Below the pieces are notes generated by a model. That model was not told the DNA's origin. It saw only the letters and a list, made by a program, of their open reading frames with translations, and made no database searches. This document shows positions 1-11,800 of a DNA stretch of 64,000 bases, piece by piece; position 1 is the first letter of the stretch; the number at the start of each line of letters is the position of its first letter. This stretch comes from Corylus avellana. Taxonomy: Eukaryota; Streptophyta; Magnoliopsida; Fagales; Betulaceae. Position numbers and translations under genes: made by a program. The stretch covers positions 24,849,049 to 24,913,048 of the forward strand of contig NC_081544.1 in the NCBI RefSeq assembly GCF_901000735.1, in the 5' to 3' direction.

Positions 1-964
1 TTGTAGACATTAGAAAAGTCAAAACAAAACTAATCAATTTATCAATAAGATAATATTTTTCTAATTTTTATGTTTCCATCAATCCACAACATAATTTTGC
101 AAATGGAAGATAATTATTTAAAAAAAAAAAAAAAAATTGAATGATTTAGCACATCAAGTTCACAATGTTTCATTTGAAATTGTATATCAATTTTCTCTTA
201 CTTAGAAAAATCATAAGAATAGTACTTCTCAAAACTATATCAATGCTAAAGAATTTACATCCATCGATCTAAAGAGTATCGAAGAGTCGGTGTCTTTCAC
301 CAAATTTACTATTCAACTGTTGGCATTAGAAAATTATAATAATATTAAATATGTCAAAATAATAAAATAAAATTAATGGCTCGGTTTGTTAAACACCATT
401 CATTCTAAATACTATTCACTTTATTTTTTATTTTTTATTTTTTAAATTGATATCAAAACATTCTCACTTTTTATATCACATTATTCATTTTTTATATCTA
501 ATCATTTACTTTTTATTAATATTTAATTAAAAAAACTCATTACAAAAGAAATTTTTTCATTTCTCAATACAATTCTTCACTTTTCTATTATTCTATAGCA
601 ATCATTATTTTTTTGTTTTGTTTTCCTTTTTTTTAAAAAAAAAAAAAAAAAAATTGACAGTATCCAAGTGTTTGACAATGAGCACCAATGTTTCATCGTG
701 ATGTAATCCATTAATAATGACTTCGACCACTCAAGCAAATTATCCCTTTTATATAGGTGGCTGACTGCTAGGGAGATGGGACAATTCATTTCCTATGTTT
801 GTCAATTGCCTTAAAAAAAAAAGTGGTATTTGATTAATATGATAAAAAGAAAAAAAAAAATTTTAGTTAATTTTTATTTCAAAAATTATTGGTGTAATGT
901 AAAAAATAAAAATATTAGAAATTAATTTTGAGATGAATAATATAAGTCTTTTTTAAGGCCATTT
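1..964. other. AT-rich intergenic DNA
   Basis: No gene is visible. The stretch is dominated by A/T runs and short low-complexity blocks (for example the A/T-only runs near 121-137 and 604-652). Bases 370-600 resemble the worn end of a small AT-rich transposon, but no partner repeat is found. Confidence 0.5.
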
Positions 965-994
965 NNNNNNNNNNNNNNNNNNNNNNNNNNNNNN
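965..994. other. assembly gap (30 N)
   Basis: Thirty unresolved bases. They interrupt AT-rich non-coding sequence. Confidence 0.95.
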
Positions 995-1149
995 ATATGT
1001 GCAGGCTTTGCAGTTAAAAATCCCACACAGTTTTCAATAACAAAACTTAAATTATTCATACTTTTCCCACACCTCAACCAACAACCGGATAATGACAACT
1101 TAAATTATATTTTAAAAAAAATTAAAAATTAAAAAAAAAAAGAAAAAAA

Positions 1150-1560
1150 AAAAAAGGAGAAACATATCCCGGGGTGGCTCCTTGGCCAAGGGTGGTGGAG
1201 CCACCATGGCCCGGCTGTAGAGATGGTTCAACCAACCCCGCTGGCTAAAGAATTGATCCGGCCACCCATTATTAAAAAAAAAAAATGGAACCCGGGTGCA
1301 TTTGGGGGTGTGGGACCACCTATGAGAGGCAGGGGTAGTTCCACCCTATCTCTGGCCGATGTGGGGTGTGGCTCCTCCCGGCCGGACCACCAAAATACCC
1401 AGGTCCGCAAACAAGGGGTGGCGGACCACCTGGCTTTCAGGGGTGATTCGACAAATCGGCCAGGAGATGGCTCCAGCCACCCCCTTGGCCAAAAATGGGG
1501 TGGTCCGGCCACCCCATTTTGGCCAAGGGGTGGCTGGAACCACCCCGATCTTTATCCTCC
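1150..1560. repeat. GC-rich foldback (hairpin) repeat
   Basis: A GC-rich island inside poly(A)/poly(T)-flanked AT-rich DNA. It is built from self-complementary words such as GGCCAAGGGGTGG / CCACCCC and GGTGGCTCC / GGAGCCACC, so single-stranded DNA or RNA would fold into a long hairpin. The same word set makes up the cores of the elements at 11160-11550, 32925-33634 and 54290-55620. Open frames here on both strands are a by-product of GC-rich palindromic sequence and are not genes. It is probably a non-autonomous DNA transposon of the foldback type; terminal duplications are not clear at this copy. Confidence 0.55.
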
Positions 1561-1609
1561 TTTTTTCTTTTTCTTTTTTTCAAAAAAAAAGTCTACGTAG
1601 TAACCAATG

Positions 1610-1909
1610 TGCAGTACCATTCTCAAATCATTCACACTTCACACACCCCAAGCCTCAGTAACTCTACTGTCTTTCAACAAAAAAGAAAAAAAATTAACAA
1701 CTTTTCTACTGTAAAGAACTGTTCTCCCACATTCTTTCAACAAAATTTCTTCTTCCTCTCCACTGTACGCCGACAGCCCATCTCAAATCATATTTTCTTT
1801 CTCAAACCCCTTCCATTTTCCATTTTGTCACACACCCACAAAGCATTTCTCTATTCTCCTCTATGAGTGGGTATCAGTGCAGTGCAAATTCTCTCATCCA
1901 CCGTTTTCA
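1610..1909 (+). promoter_or_regulatory. possible 5' leader of the downstream Tudor-like gene
   Basis: A CT-rich, ATG-poor stretch typical of plant 5' leaders. It ends in a short segment (ATG at 1864) followed by a plausible splice donor (CAAG|GTCAGC, near 1909). The first coding exon of the Tudor-like gene at 8808 is preceded by a good splice acceptor, so at least one non-coding leader exon must lie upstream; this is one candidate. No TATA box or transcript evidence fixes it. Confidence 0.2.
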
Positions 1910-2780
1910 AGGTCAGCCAATGCTAATTTCTCTCATCAAACTCTGTTATTGTTCATTCATTATACTATATTTGGCTATTTTTTATTCCTGAATTTGCCAA
2001 TTTGAACAATTCTGAAACAATCTTATTTAAGCCTTATTCATAATAGTGTAATTAGTATTGTTTGGCGTGCTATCATTTCTACAAAAGAAAGCTCTTTTTA
2101 CAAGTATAACTACTGAAGTATAATTAATAAAACAATTCAGTAAAATTTTTAATTAATTAGTAATTGACTTATTAATTATATATTGTTAATTGTTTTATCA
2201 ATAATGAACTATATATATATATTGTGGTATAAATTATACTACTCCGAATATTTTTATTTGATTAAAAAAAAAATCTTATTAGTGCTACTTAAGCCATTGA
2301 ATCTTTATACGTCTATTATTTGATTGAATGAATTAAATCTAAGATTTACCGTAACTTCATATTATATATTTTTTGTCATCAATGTCAAGATCCAATTATC
2401 TAAGTTATTGAATTTAAATAGCCCACAAATTTTTTAAAAAAAGTTGGAGAGACCATAGATTATAAAATTTTGGCCGTCTTATAGTAGAAACTCGAGGATC
2501 CAAATGTCCGTCTTGCATATCTGTTTGGTATCCTAGTGTCTATTATTTAATTGTGTTGAACCAAGCATTTCCACGCTAAGTGATTATTGATACTACGCTT
2601 GTTTGTCTATTTTTGTAAATTGTTATTGATGAAGAATGAATTGGGCTGCAAGTGAGCCAAGCCGTTCATGTGTAGCTTCAAACTTTGCTTATAATTGTTT
2701 GTTTATTAGCTATTGATAAACCAGCGAACCCACCCCCAACCAACAAACACAGCCTAGCCAACCCACCGTCTTTCTCTTAT
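1910..2780. other. AT-rich non-coding DNA
   Basis: I see no gene, structured RNA or recognisable transposon here. If 1610-1909 is a leader exon, this would be its intron. Confidence 0.4.
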
Positions 2781-2787
2781 TTGAACC

Positions 2788-3124
2788 CACTTTCTTTGTG
2801 TGTGCACTCTGTTTTCTGACGAACGGTGTGTGCGTTGCGGACGTGATTCTGTGGCTTCCACAGCATCTCGGGGACAAAATCTGCAACGCCCTCCTGCATC
2901 GGCATGGTCCCTGGGTTCCATTTAAAAACCTTTGTACCGTTGGTGAGTTTTCATCTTACCAAACATTGTGTGTATTCTTCCTGCTTATAGTCAGCCCATC
3001 CACGAGGAAAATTTATTCTTCCTCTCATACCATCTCAATAGCACTACCTCATTTTTGTAGTATGCGACTAGGGGGCTCGACAAAATCGGGCAGACCACCC
3101 CCGCCAACCAGATCATCAACCAAG
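2788..3124 (+). other. candidate leader exons (two segments), unrecognised
   Basis: This stretch has balanced base composition unlike its surroundings. An open segment ends at 2942 in a consensus-like donor (TTG|GTGAGT). A second segment at 3061-3124 is bounded by an acceptor (TTTTTGTAG|TATGCG) and a donor (CCAAG|GTTAGA) and can encode a short basic, proline-rich peptide starting at the ATG at 3062. I recognise no domain in either. They could be leader exons of the Tudor-like gene or remains of another gene. Confidence 0.25.
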
Positions 3125-3264
3125 GTTAGAGCTTAATTGAATTGAATTGCATACATAAAAGCACTTTGGCTTTGATTCTCATGGAAGTCCTGTAATATAT
3201 ATGCATCTATATGTTAAGGGGTGGAGCTCCATTGATTAACATTGGTATTCCTAGTTTCTCATGC

Positions 3265-3468
3265 CACTACAAAGAAAGGTGAATTAGCTTTAGCGACCAT
3301 ATTTTTAGCGACGACCCAAAAGTCGTCGCTATAGCTCAATATCAGCGACGACAATTTATTGTCGTCGCTAATTCCATAAAAAAAGATTTGCAAACACCGA
3401 CGACTATATGTCGTCGCTGATAGGTAGTCGCTAATGTTGGACTAATTTTTTTTCCATGAAGCGAAAAG
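3265..3468. mobile_element. CACTA-type transposon terminus, cut by gap
   Basis: The stretch begins with CACTACAAAGAAAGG, a typical terminal motif of plant CACTA (En/Spm-like) elements. It is followed by repeated subterminal words in both orientations (GTCGTCGCT and AGCGACGAC, at least five occurrences), which in this superfamily act as transposase-binding repeats. The far end is lost in the N gap at 3469. Nothing coding is present, so this is either a small non-autonomous copy or one end of a larger one. Confidence 0.7.
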
Positions 3469-3568
3469 NNNNNNNNNNNNNNNNNNNNNNNNNNNNNNNN
3501 NNNNNNNNNNNNNNNNNNNNNNNNNNNNNNNNNNNNNNNNNNNNNNNNNNNNNNNNNNNNNNNNNNNN
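3469..3568. other. assembly gap (100 N)
   Basis: One hundred N, a conventional size for a gap of unknown length. It separates the CACTA terminus from a LINE 3' tail. Confidence 0.95.
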
Positions 3569-3740
3569 TGTAATTTTCTGGTCAATGGGGGTTTTGGGTT
3601 TAAGGGCTTTTGGTGTTTGTGGTTTTTGGGCTTGAGTGTTTGTCGGGTGTGAGGTCTTTCGGGTTTTGTGGGGTTACACATGTGAATTTTCGATGTATTA
3701 ATGAATGCGATCTAGTAATTTATTCAAAAAAAAAAAAAAG
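3569..3740 (+). mobile_element. LINE-derivative 3' tail, truncated by gap
   Basis: G/T-rich sequence with the phrasing of the 3' ends at 10870-10990 and 15190-15364 (GGTTTTGGG..., TTTGTCGGGTGTGAGG), followed by an A-rich run. It looks like a third, more diverged member of the short ORF2-less LINE group described below. Its 5' part lies in the gap. Confidence 0.45.
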
Positions 3741-4039
3741 TCATGTCCTTCTCACATACGAAAGGGACACATGAGATTTATATAGACTAAGTTGGAAGAA
3801 CACCTCCAACACAGTTTTGAGGAAATCTTTGTCAATTGTTAAAATAAGAATGTAATTGTATATTTGTATAGAATAAGCTAATTGATTAAGTACGTACATG
3901 CAACGCATGAATTGATCTTGTTGTTGACCTCCATTTGTTTGAAGGTGAGTTGCTTTATGTGATTGAAGTTCATCGTCGCCATTCGGATATACAAACGTTC
4001 TTTTGGCCCTTGGGCTTCTGGGATTAGGAAGGTTGTAGC

Positions 4040-5461
4040 CAGTGGCGGAGCCATGTCAAAGATTAAAAAAAAAAAAAAAAAAAAATTCTTTTTTTCTACC
4101 CACCGTAACCCACGGCACCCCCAAAATAAAACTATTGATGGGTGGAGAAATCAGACCAATAGTGAAAGCAGGGGAAGCGGAACGTGGAGGAGTAGAGAAA
4201 GAGCTGCTGATGGTGCGGTCGTTGTCTCTAGTGGCACTACAGGTAGGAGGACGGTGGATGAAAGGCCAGAACGGGAAAATGAAAAACATTTCTCTTGGTC
4301 ATGAGGTAGGGAAGTTACGGGAAATTCGGGATAAGTGGCTAAAAACATTTCTAAATTTTTTGATTCCACATCACGGGAATCATGGGGAAAATATTATCCC
4401 ACCTCTCACGTCAGTTCCTATTCCTACAACTATGTGTATGGATAGTTTTGGAGGAAGAGAGTTTGGAGGTTAGGAAGGGAAAGAAGATAATAGAAGGAGA
4501 GATTTAAGGAGAAAATAGGGGGGACATCAATCGCACACGTGTACAGAGTCATTTTTTGGTGTTTCTAATGTATCCCTACAGAGCTCACACGTGGTTTGTA
4601 ATAAACAAGACAATGTGTGTGATTCTTCTAAGGGACATGGAGTTAAGTTGGGGGAGGAAAACAAGTATGAAGTGTTGCATGAGATTGAGGCTAGAAATGA
4701 CGTAAGAGGATCTCTCCATTTCAAATCCCCTAATTTTTTTTTTATAAATTTAGTGCATTTAATGTACTACCATCATTAAAATTTTTGGACAACACTACCC
4801 TTCAAAATGCACTAAATAGAGGAAATAGAAATGATTTGAAATGGGGGAGTGAAGATAGGGTGGAAGGGGCAGTGAAGTCTGCACAAGCTTTGAGCAAATC
4901 TAAACCCACGTGGAAGCGTCGTGCACGAAAGAAATATAGTTTTGGGGTACTGAACATAGTAAAAATAAAATAGAGAAAAAAGGGAAGAAGGAGGGTACAA
5001 AGGATATGGAAGTATTCCGGAAGTGTTATATTGTTGTTGTGTTATGATATTGTTTAGCCTCTTTAGGCTTTGATCAAATTAAGAGAACAATACATGCATG
5101 TTAGTGATACCCATTATAAATAGTTGAATTTGTTCTGTAACGTATATTGTTAATTCGATCATCTATTTTATAAACTTTAATTGTCTCTTATAAGGTCATG
5201 ATTTAACTTGAAAATTTTAGGTTCATGAATCATGTCAAAGTTTAAAACTATTGATTCATTCTTCAAAATGAAAAAAAGTCGACATTTCGGAAAGTAATAT
5301 ACCATTAGATTTTAATGCCGAAACTTCAAATCCTAATGAGCGTCATCTTAAATCTCCAAGGGTTGAAAATGAAGAATATCATTTTGAATCTCTAATTAAA
5401 AAATTAAAAAATTAGTCTATTTTGCAGCACCTGTAACATTAATTGGCTCGCTCCGCCACTG
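4040..5461 (+). mobile_element. non-autonomous hAT element with 8-bp target duplication
   Basis: The ends are inverted repeats (CAGTGGCGGAGCCA at 4040; TGGCTCGCTCCGCCACTG ending at 5461). The element is flanked by an exact 8-bp direct repeat, GTTGTAGC (4032-4039 and 5462-5469), the hallmark size for hAT. Inside, 5233-5400 still encodes, across one frameshift, a peptide beginning MSKFKTIDSFFK, the start seen in plant hAT transposases of the zinc-finger MYM-type-1-like group. The rest of the transposase is missing, so this is an internal-deletion derivative that would depend on a transposase made elsewhere. Confidence 0.85.
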
Positions 5462-5639
5462 GTTGTAGCCATTTGCCCAAGGAGTTGATGCATGACGCCT
5501 TTGGGTACCGCTTCCTTCCAAATCTTAAAATTTTTTGGCTGTCCATGTCCAAATGGTTAGATTGTAGTTGTACTCACTGATTCTAAGCTCAATTGGTCTA
5601 CACCATCGGCTAGTCTCAGCTAGGTAATTTGCCACGTTG

Positions 5640-5960
5640 TTTTACGCTTGGGGTATGTAACTTTTGATAAAGACATGGCCTTTGTTATCGCCCCCCCTAA
5701 TTAAAGTCTGGGCCGCCTGTAGGGCTAAGAGCTTGTTGGACAAAGTGTGAGCATCTTCCCGCTGCGTTATTGTTTTGGCGAACTCCTCTTGGATGTCCCA
5801 AAATTTCCCTTCAATTCTATCAATGACATCTAAGGAGTTGGTTTCTCCCATTAAAACTCTGTTGCACCCACACTAATCATTTGCTAAATTCAACCCCCAT
5901 GAGAATGTCATAGCTTCTACGGCATTGACGTCGTGTTCCTTTGTCAAGCCGATGCCTTAT
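5640..5960 (-). pseudogene. RNase H-like (RVT_3 type) gene remnant
   Basis: Read on the minus strand from about 5960, one frame gives IGLTKEHDVNAVEAMTFSWG, LNLAND, a TAG stop, then CGCNRVLMGETNSLDVIDR and continuing text to about 5640. The order 'EA...WGLNLA...GCNRV..E(T)DSLDVID' is the signature of RNase H-like domains found in plant LINE-derived proteins. The in-frame stop and the absence of the first catalytic segment make it a relic. An upstream open segment (6053-6131) ending in a donor-like GT could be an earlier exon, but this is uncertain. Confidence 0.55.
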
Positions 5961-6302
5961 AAAAGTATAATAATTATTGATTATAGAAACTACATTATAT
6001 GTAAAAGGATATATATGCATTACATTATTAGAGGTGAAATTACATAAACATACCATTCCTTCGAGTGGGCTTATGGGTTGGTGGGAGCTTAAGGCTTGAT
6101 CGGAGCTTCCACTGCCATTGTCCGACGACAATTAATTGTCCTATAAGATACATTATAGTGCAATACTAAGATTAGAAAGTTTGAAGTTTGTTAGTACTTA
6201 GTGGTAGATGTGGCACGAACCCAACAATGAATCATGTGAATGAGCTTACTAATACCGAAGTTGTATATGGGTCTCAACAAGTTAAAAAATATACGTAGTA
6301 TT

Positions 6303-6418
6303 TTTTTTTTTTTTTGACATGTCCACATAAGGGAAGGGGGAGGGGGGATTCGAACTAGTGACCATCGCTTTATTAGGCGTGATCCACAGCCGATTCAGCT
6401 ACCCCTTGGGGACATCTA
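6303..6418 (-). mobile_element. tRNA-derived SINE
   Basis: Read on the minus strand: a tRNA-like head with an A-box-like segment (GGGGTAGCTGAATCGGCTG) and a B-box-like segment (AGTTCGAATCC), then a C-rich body and an A-tail (poly-T on plus at 6301-6315). A short direct repeat, TAGTATT, flanks it (6296-6302 and 6419-6425). It matches the SINE at 39249-39364 nearly along its whole length, so the two define a family. Confidence 0.75.
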
Positions 6419-6710
6419 TAGTATTGGCAATGCATTATCTAAATATTGGAGAATATTGTTATGGGCATATATGGCTTACAAATCTAATATGAGGTATATA
6501 TATGCAATTGTTCCCTATATCTCAAGGATATTGTTGAAGCCAATTTAGCCACAAAAAAAGATGGTATAAAATTGAAAAAAAAAAAAAAACACTAGATATT
6601 TTTTTCTCACAAGAGATACGAATTCCGTCCTCTCTTCCCTTGACATTGCATCTTGCAAAGTGGTTGTATGAAATTACTAGAAACGTTCATGTTGGACCAT
6701 ATATGATTAA

Positions 6711-6978
6711 GAGCTTGTTTGAGATTTAAAAAAAAAAAGAAAAAAAAAAAAAGAGCCTATTTGAAAAATAGAACTTTTAAATCAAAAAACGTTTTTTGGT
6801 AAAAGTTTCATTTTTAAGCTTTTACCAAAAGTGCATTTTGGTCATTTTTAGATTTTTTGGACCCTTAAAATCGCTTTTAATTTTTTTATCAAACGAGTTT
6901 TTTTTTTTTTTTTTCAAATGGACTTTTTAGGTGTTAAACGCACTTTTAGGTCTCTCAAATGCAATCACAAACATGCCC
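6711..6978. mobile_element. Tourist-like MITE (PIF/Harbinger type)
   Basis: A 268-bp AT-rich element with imperfect inverted ends (GAGCTTGTTTGAGATT... / ...AATCACAAACATGCCC). It is flanked by TAA on both sides (6708-6710 and 6979-6981), a 3-bp target duplication expected of PIF/Harbinger MITEs. No coding capacity. Confidence 0.7.
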
Positions 6979-6984
6979 TAAAAG

Positions 6985-8807
6985 CAAAGTGGAATTTGTA
7001 CTAAATTATAAGATTCTTAACATGGAGAGAAAATAATAAGTAGATATAAACATTACCAATTCACCTTTCTAACGAATATAAAACTAATATCGGATAGATT
7101 TATTGATAAAAAGAATCTATTATATTATTAAGGTCTAATATAACCTATTATGATCTATTGTATCATCATTTCAAACACTAACTAGGAAACTTAAAACGAA
7201 CTAATTGTTTTTTATCACTCTATTATGGTCTAATTTGATGGAGAAGTTGGGAAATTATATTTGTGATTCAAGGGTAGGCTCATATCAGTTGCTGTTACTG
7301 AGGAAAGGTAAAAGTTCGGATTTATCTCGATGATCCTGATTCTGTATCCATTTATCTACCCCAAATAATCCTAATTCTTTTGTTAGTGTGTCAGTTTTTT
7401 TTGTGTTCCTGAGACCACAGCCCATTTCAGTTTCCACTTTTCTCTTTGTTTTTTTTGTAGGGTATGTTTTAGGTAGTGTTTTTGTTCTTGTTCTTGTTTT
7501 TTTTTTTTTTCAGTTTCTTCACCATTTTCCTCATATTCCCTTTTCCGGGTCTCTTTGGAGGACTTATTATCGTCCACAAAAGGTACTGATCAGTTGTCTC
7601 TCAAACCAATCGTGGGCATGGTTGGTATAACTTGCAAATAAGCTCATTCGATTGCTTCATAAACCCCAAGTCAAACAGTCTCCAATGAAATCTCCTCATT
7701 ATGGGGCGGAGTGCTACCGGATGCCATTGAGTAACCTGTTAAATCAGAAATTCCTAGCACTCGCTTTTGGCTGTGTCATGTGTCCGTAAGGCATACAATT
7801 CTTTCTTTTTTTGCCCTTAGTCTGAATAGGGTATAGTCACATTACAGTAGGCTGGAATAAGTGCTAACTTAATCCTGTTACCAAACTGCCAAAGTTCCAA
7901 CACAAAAAACAGAATAAGAAAATGCTTACACTGGAATAAGCCTATCCGTGCGCTGGAATAGGTATTTCCACCAAGTGCTGCAACCAAGCGGCAGTGTCTT
8001 CCCCACCTTAAGCACAACGGCACAGGCAAAAAGTTTCAGAAAATTTTGCAACTCCTACAGCCGATCACCTCCACGTCAGTCGGACACTGTAGAAACCAAC
8101 AGCCACCGCACCACCGGAGCACACCGTACGTCGCTCGGGTCTTCACCAGAACCCCCGGAGCAGCGCCGATCGTCTACCGCCCACGTCGACGGCGACCCAC
8201 ACAGGCTCAAAGCCACCCAACCGCCACACGCAGTACTACAGGTAACGGTTGAGCAACAGCCCACTGCCGCACAATCAGAACCACACACGGCACCGCAATC
8301 TTCCAGGTCACACGGCACTACACAGCGAGGGTTATTTTTTACTCGTTTAGTTATGATTTTGCTTGTTTTTCTCGAGGGTTTTGTGTCGTAGCACAAGGGT
8401 ATTATTATATTATGTATTTTTTTTTTTTTAAGGTTTTACAGGTTTTTCTATAATAATTAACTATAGCCGTCACACAATAGGAGTTTGGAAGATGCAATAA
8501 AATTTGTATCGAGAGTTTTCTATGTTTTCCAATCTTGAAAAGTATTTTTTGTGTTTAAACACTGAAAATGCTGTTTAAGCAGCCAACCAAACAAGGTGTT
8601 GGTTTTTGTGGTGGCATGCCTGCATCCTCTCTCTTTTTAGTGGTAAAATTCATCCTCTATCTATAAGCTGTAGTAAAAACACAAGTTGAGGAAATTTAGC
8701 AAGGACTTGATGTAATTATGAAATGTTTTATGGCTTGGATCTTGGATCATTATATTTATATATCTTTCCTAGAAGCTGCTTATAAGCTGGAAGTGTTTAT
8801 GTTGCAG
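6985..8807. other. non-coding stretch with a GC-rich block
   Basis: No gene is recognised. Bases 7800-7980 carry words such as GGAATAAG and GGAATAGG plus TACCAAACTG, resembling 51640-51715, which suggests both are ends of one worn DNA-transposon family. Bases 8040-8330 form a GC-rich island with open frames on both strands but no recognisable protein. The segment ends in a clear splice acceptor (TTTATGTTGCAG) just before the first coding exon of the Tudor-like gene. Confidence 0.4.
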
Positions 8808-8816
8808 CTACATTGT

Positions 8817-11800
8817 ATGATGGACCATGAAGAATATGTTGATCTACCTTTTAAAGTTGGCCAAATGGCAGAGTCAAGATCATTTCTCCAAGGTTTTCGT
8901 GGCGCATGGTTTCGATGCAAGGTGTCTATCGGTTTTATGCACCCTGATCAGTTTTCTTCTATTGATTATTTTCGACACTGCAGGACCATTCATTGATAAT
9001 TAATATTAGTTCATTCTATTTAATTTAAGTCCTATCTTTTCATTTCTACATCCATGATTTGTTGTTTATGACTCTGCCCACTTTTCAACGGGAATGAAAA
9101 AAAAATAATGTGATAGGTTTGATTTGTTTTTGGGAAATAAATGAAAAATCAGTCCCTATGGTTTATTTGATTTGCAATTAGCTCATTGTGATATCAAAAT
9201 GAGCTCACGTGTCTTATTTAAGTTAGTGTCACACTAACAAAATCTGTTAAGTCAGTAGTGTAAGCAGTAAATTGTTTTTTTGGTATACTTCAAGGTCTCT
9301 GAGTTCATTTTGACACTATAGGGAGATAATTGTAAGTCAAGTAAACTACAGGGACTGATTTTGTAATTTTCCTTGTTTTTGGGTTATTTTCTTCTTTTTT
9401 TTTTGGGGGGGGAGGGGCGTTGACGATGGGGAGAGGGCACCATTTGTGATAGTTTGGAGTTTTTCATAGATGACATCAATGCCAGCAAGTTCCTATTTGT
9501 TGCAAAGATCTTGGAGTGGGGTGAAGACCTTGGTGCGATCGGCGTTGATGATGAAGATGTGTTCTGATTTAGAGGGATGCAAAGGTTGTGAAGGAAGAGG
9601 AGGTTTGAGAGTGGATGGAGCAAGGTGGTTGCAGAGATTGGATTTGACTGGCAGATGTGGACAGATGGAGCTTTTCAGATAAATACGTGCCTTTTACTGT
9701 TTCTTTTTCTACTAGAAAATTTAGAAGTTCAAAGTATAAGTTAATATGATATCATGTTAGATCTTGAAGTTTGACGTGATACTTGAACAAAAGTTTAGTT
9801 AATGGATGTGGATGAACCATGTTGAGTGAAATTTGAAAGTATGAGGGAGTGATCAAATTGGAACTTGACCAAAATGACAAGAAACCCAAACTTAGACGAA
9901 ATTTGAAAGTATGAGGGGTTGATGAAATTGGAACTTGACCAAAATGGCAAGAAACCCAGACTTAGATGGACCAATTTGTAGTTTAGCCAAGTTTTTACAT
10001 ATCTGCAACTAGAAAAGTATATGTGTACCTGCATTCTCAATAGACACTTTCTCAATTTTAAAGGTTTGATCAAAGAACAATTTGTGGACCAGCATGCATA
10101 GCTTTCATTAATATCCTCCCCAAACTGTCAAAATGAAGAGTCTTATAGCCAATGTTTGGAGTCAAAAGTTGCTTTCTTTAACTAGTCTTTTTGTGGTTGA
10201 CAACCTCAGACCACTCACCAATTTCTCATTTCACATTAAGAGTATACGAGGTCCTTCACACATCTCTACTAACAAAAGAAATATAGATTGGAATCAGGTA
10301 CAAAGCTTTTATCCATTGCGGGTTCATTTTTTCTATCTCATGAAGAGCCTGGGTAATCTCATCGTTGAAAGTTGATATCTTTATTATTGGTGTGTCAAAG
10401 AGAGAAGGGACAAACACTGCATTTTTGTGCTTGTTTTGTAAAGTTATCAAAAAGTGTTTTTGGTTTTGTTTTTTCGAAAAATATGAAGGAGAAAATTAAA
10501 AAGTGTTGTTTGTGGTGCGGTGACAGATTTGGTTGGTCCTTCTTTGGAGCTGGTGGATAGTGAAGAGGAGGACAGAAATTTTTAGGGTATGGAAGAAGAA
10601 GAATGCTGGGATGGGGATGGGGAAGAAGGTGGTTTCGTCCTGCCTCCTGTTTGGATTGGGATTTGTTGGAGGAGCCGTGTGAGGGGATTGATGCCACCTT
10701 AGAGGCTACCTCCCCCAAAAGGTTAAGGGTAGAAGGGGGCTTCTAAATTTAGAATGCTCCATTAATTATGATGCTAAGGGTGCACTCTATAAGCGGGAGA
10801 AAGGCAAGTCTCATGTCTTCTAGCATTGAGTGTCGAGGTGTTTTTGGGCTTTGTGGTTTTGTGGTTTTGGGCATGAGGGTTTGTCGGGTTTGAGGGATTG
10901 GGTTTTCTGATTGTTTGGATCCTCTTGTGTATATTACCTGTGTACTTAGGGGGACCTTATGCTTTTTAATAAAGTATTATTATTTATCAAAAAAAAGGTG
11001 GTGTTTGTGGGGACCATATCTGAAAATTCGTTTGAAAAGAAAAAAGCTTAAAAGTGTTTTGATTTAATTTTGAAATAAATTTTCAAAATATATATTTTTT
11101 TGATAAGTGCAAAAAATAAAAAATAAAATAAAACATAAAAGAAATGGAACAAAAAAAGCATAAAAAAAGAAAAAAATATTACCTTATGAAGGCTTGCCTC
11201 CACAGGTAGCGACCACCACCCCTCACTAAAGGAGGGAGGTGGCTCTCCCCGCCCCTGCAGGCATGGTGATTCCACCTTGCAAAAGGGGGGGGGGGTTATG
11301 GGGGTGGATGCCTCTTGTGGAGGCCTGAGGGGTGGGTCGCCGCCCGCGCGAGATGCGCAAATGGTGTTGGTCTCCATCCTTATTGCAGTGTCCACTTGCA
11401 CAAGAGGGGTGGAGAGTTTCACCCCCATTACAGAGGGTGGTGAGGGCGCGGAGTTCCACCCACATTGCAGAGTTCAGTGGGGGTGAAACTCCATGGGGTA
11501 GGGGTGGACACTGAACGTGGGCAGGTGAAGGGGTGGCCTCTCCACTTTTTTTTTTTTTTGTTAGTAAGAAGCGCAATCTCCACCTATTATTGTTCATGTT
11601 TGGACAAATTGAGCATGCGTTTTCAAAATATTCCCATATGAAGTTTGTTTTTCTATATATGTTCTTCCACAAGATATTTCATCCATATTAATGGATGAAA
11701 TGGATGGAGATGAAATATTATATGGAAGAAGAATTGCCTATGATTGTTTTCATATTTCTAATTTTTCTAATTGTCTTGAGTTTTTGTTTTGTTTTGGGTT

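Noticed and set aside
1223..1661. Overlapping open frames of 65-125 codons on both strands
   Set aside because: They lie in the GC-rich foldback core; frames open on both strands at once and rich in W/P/G are expected from palindromic GC-rich DNA.
8718..8996. 92-codon frame as a stand-alone gene
   Set aside because: Only 8817-8921 is coding, as the first exon of the Tudor-like gene; the flanks are intron or leader.
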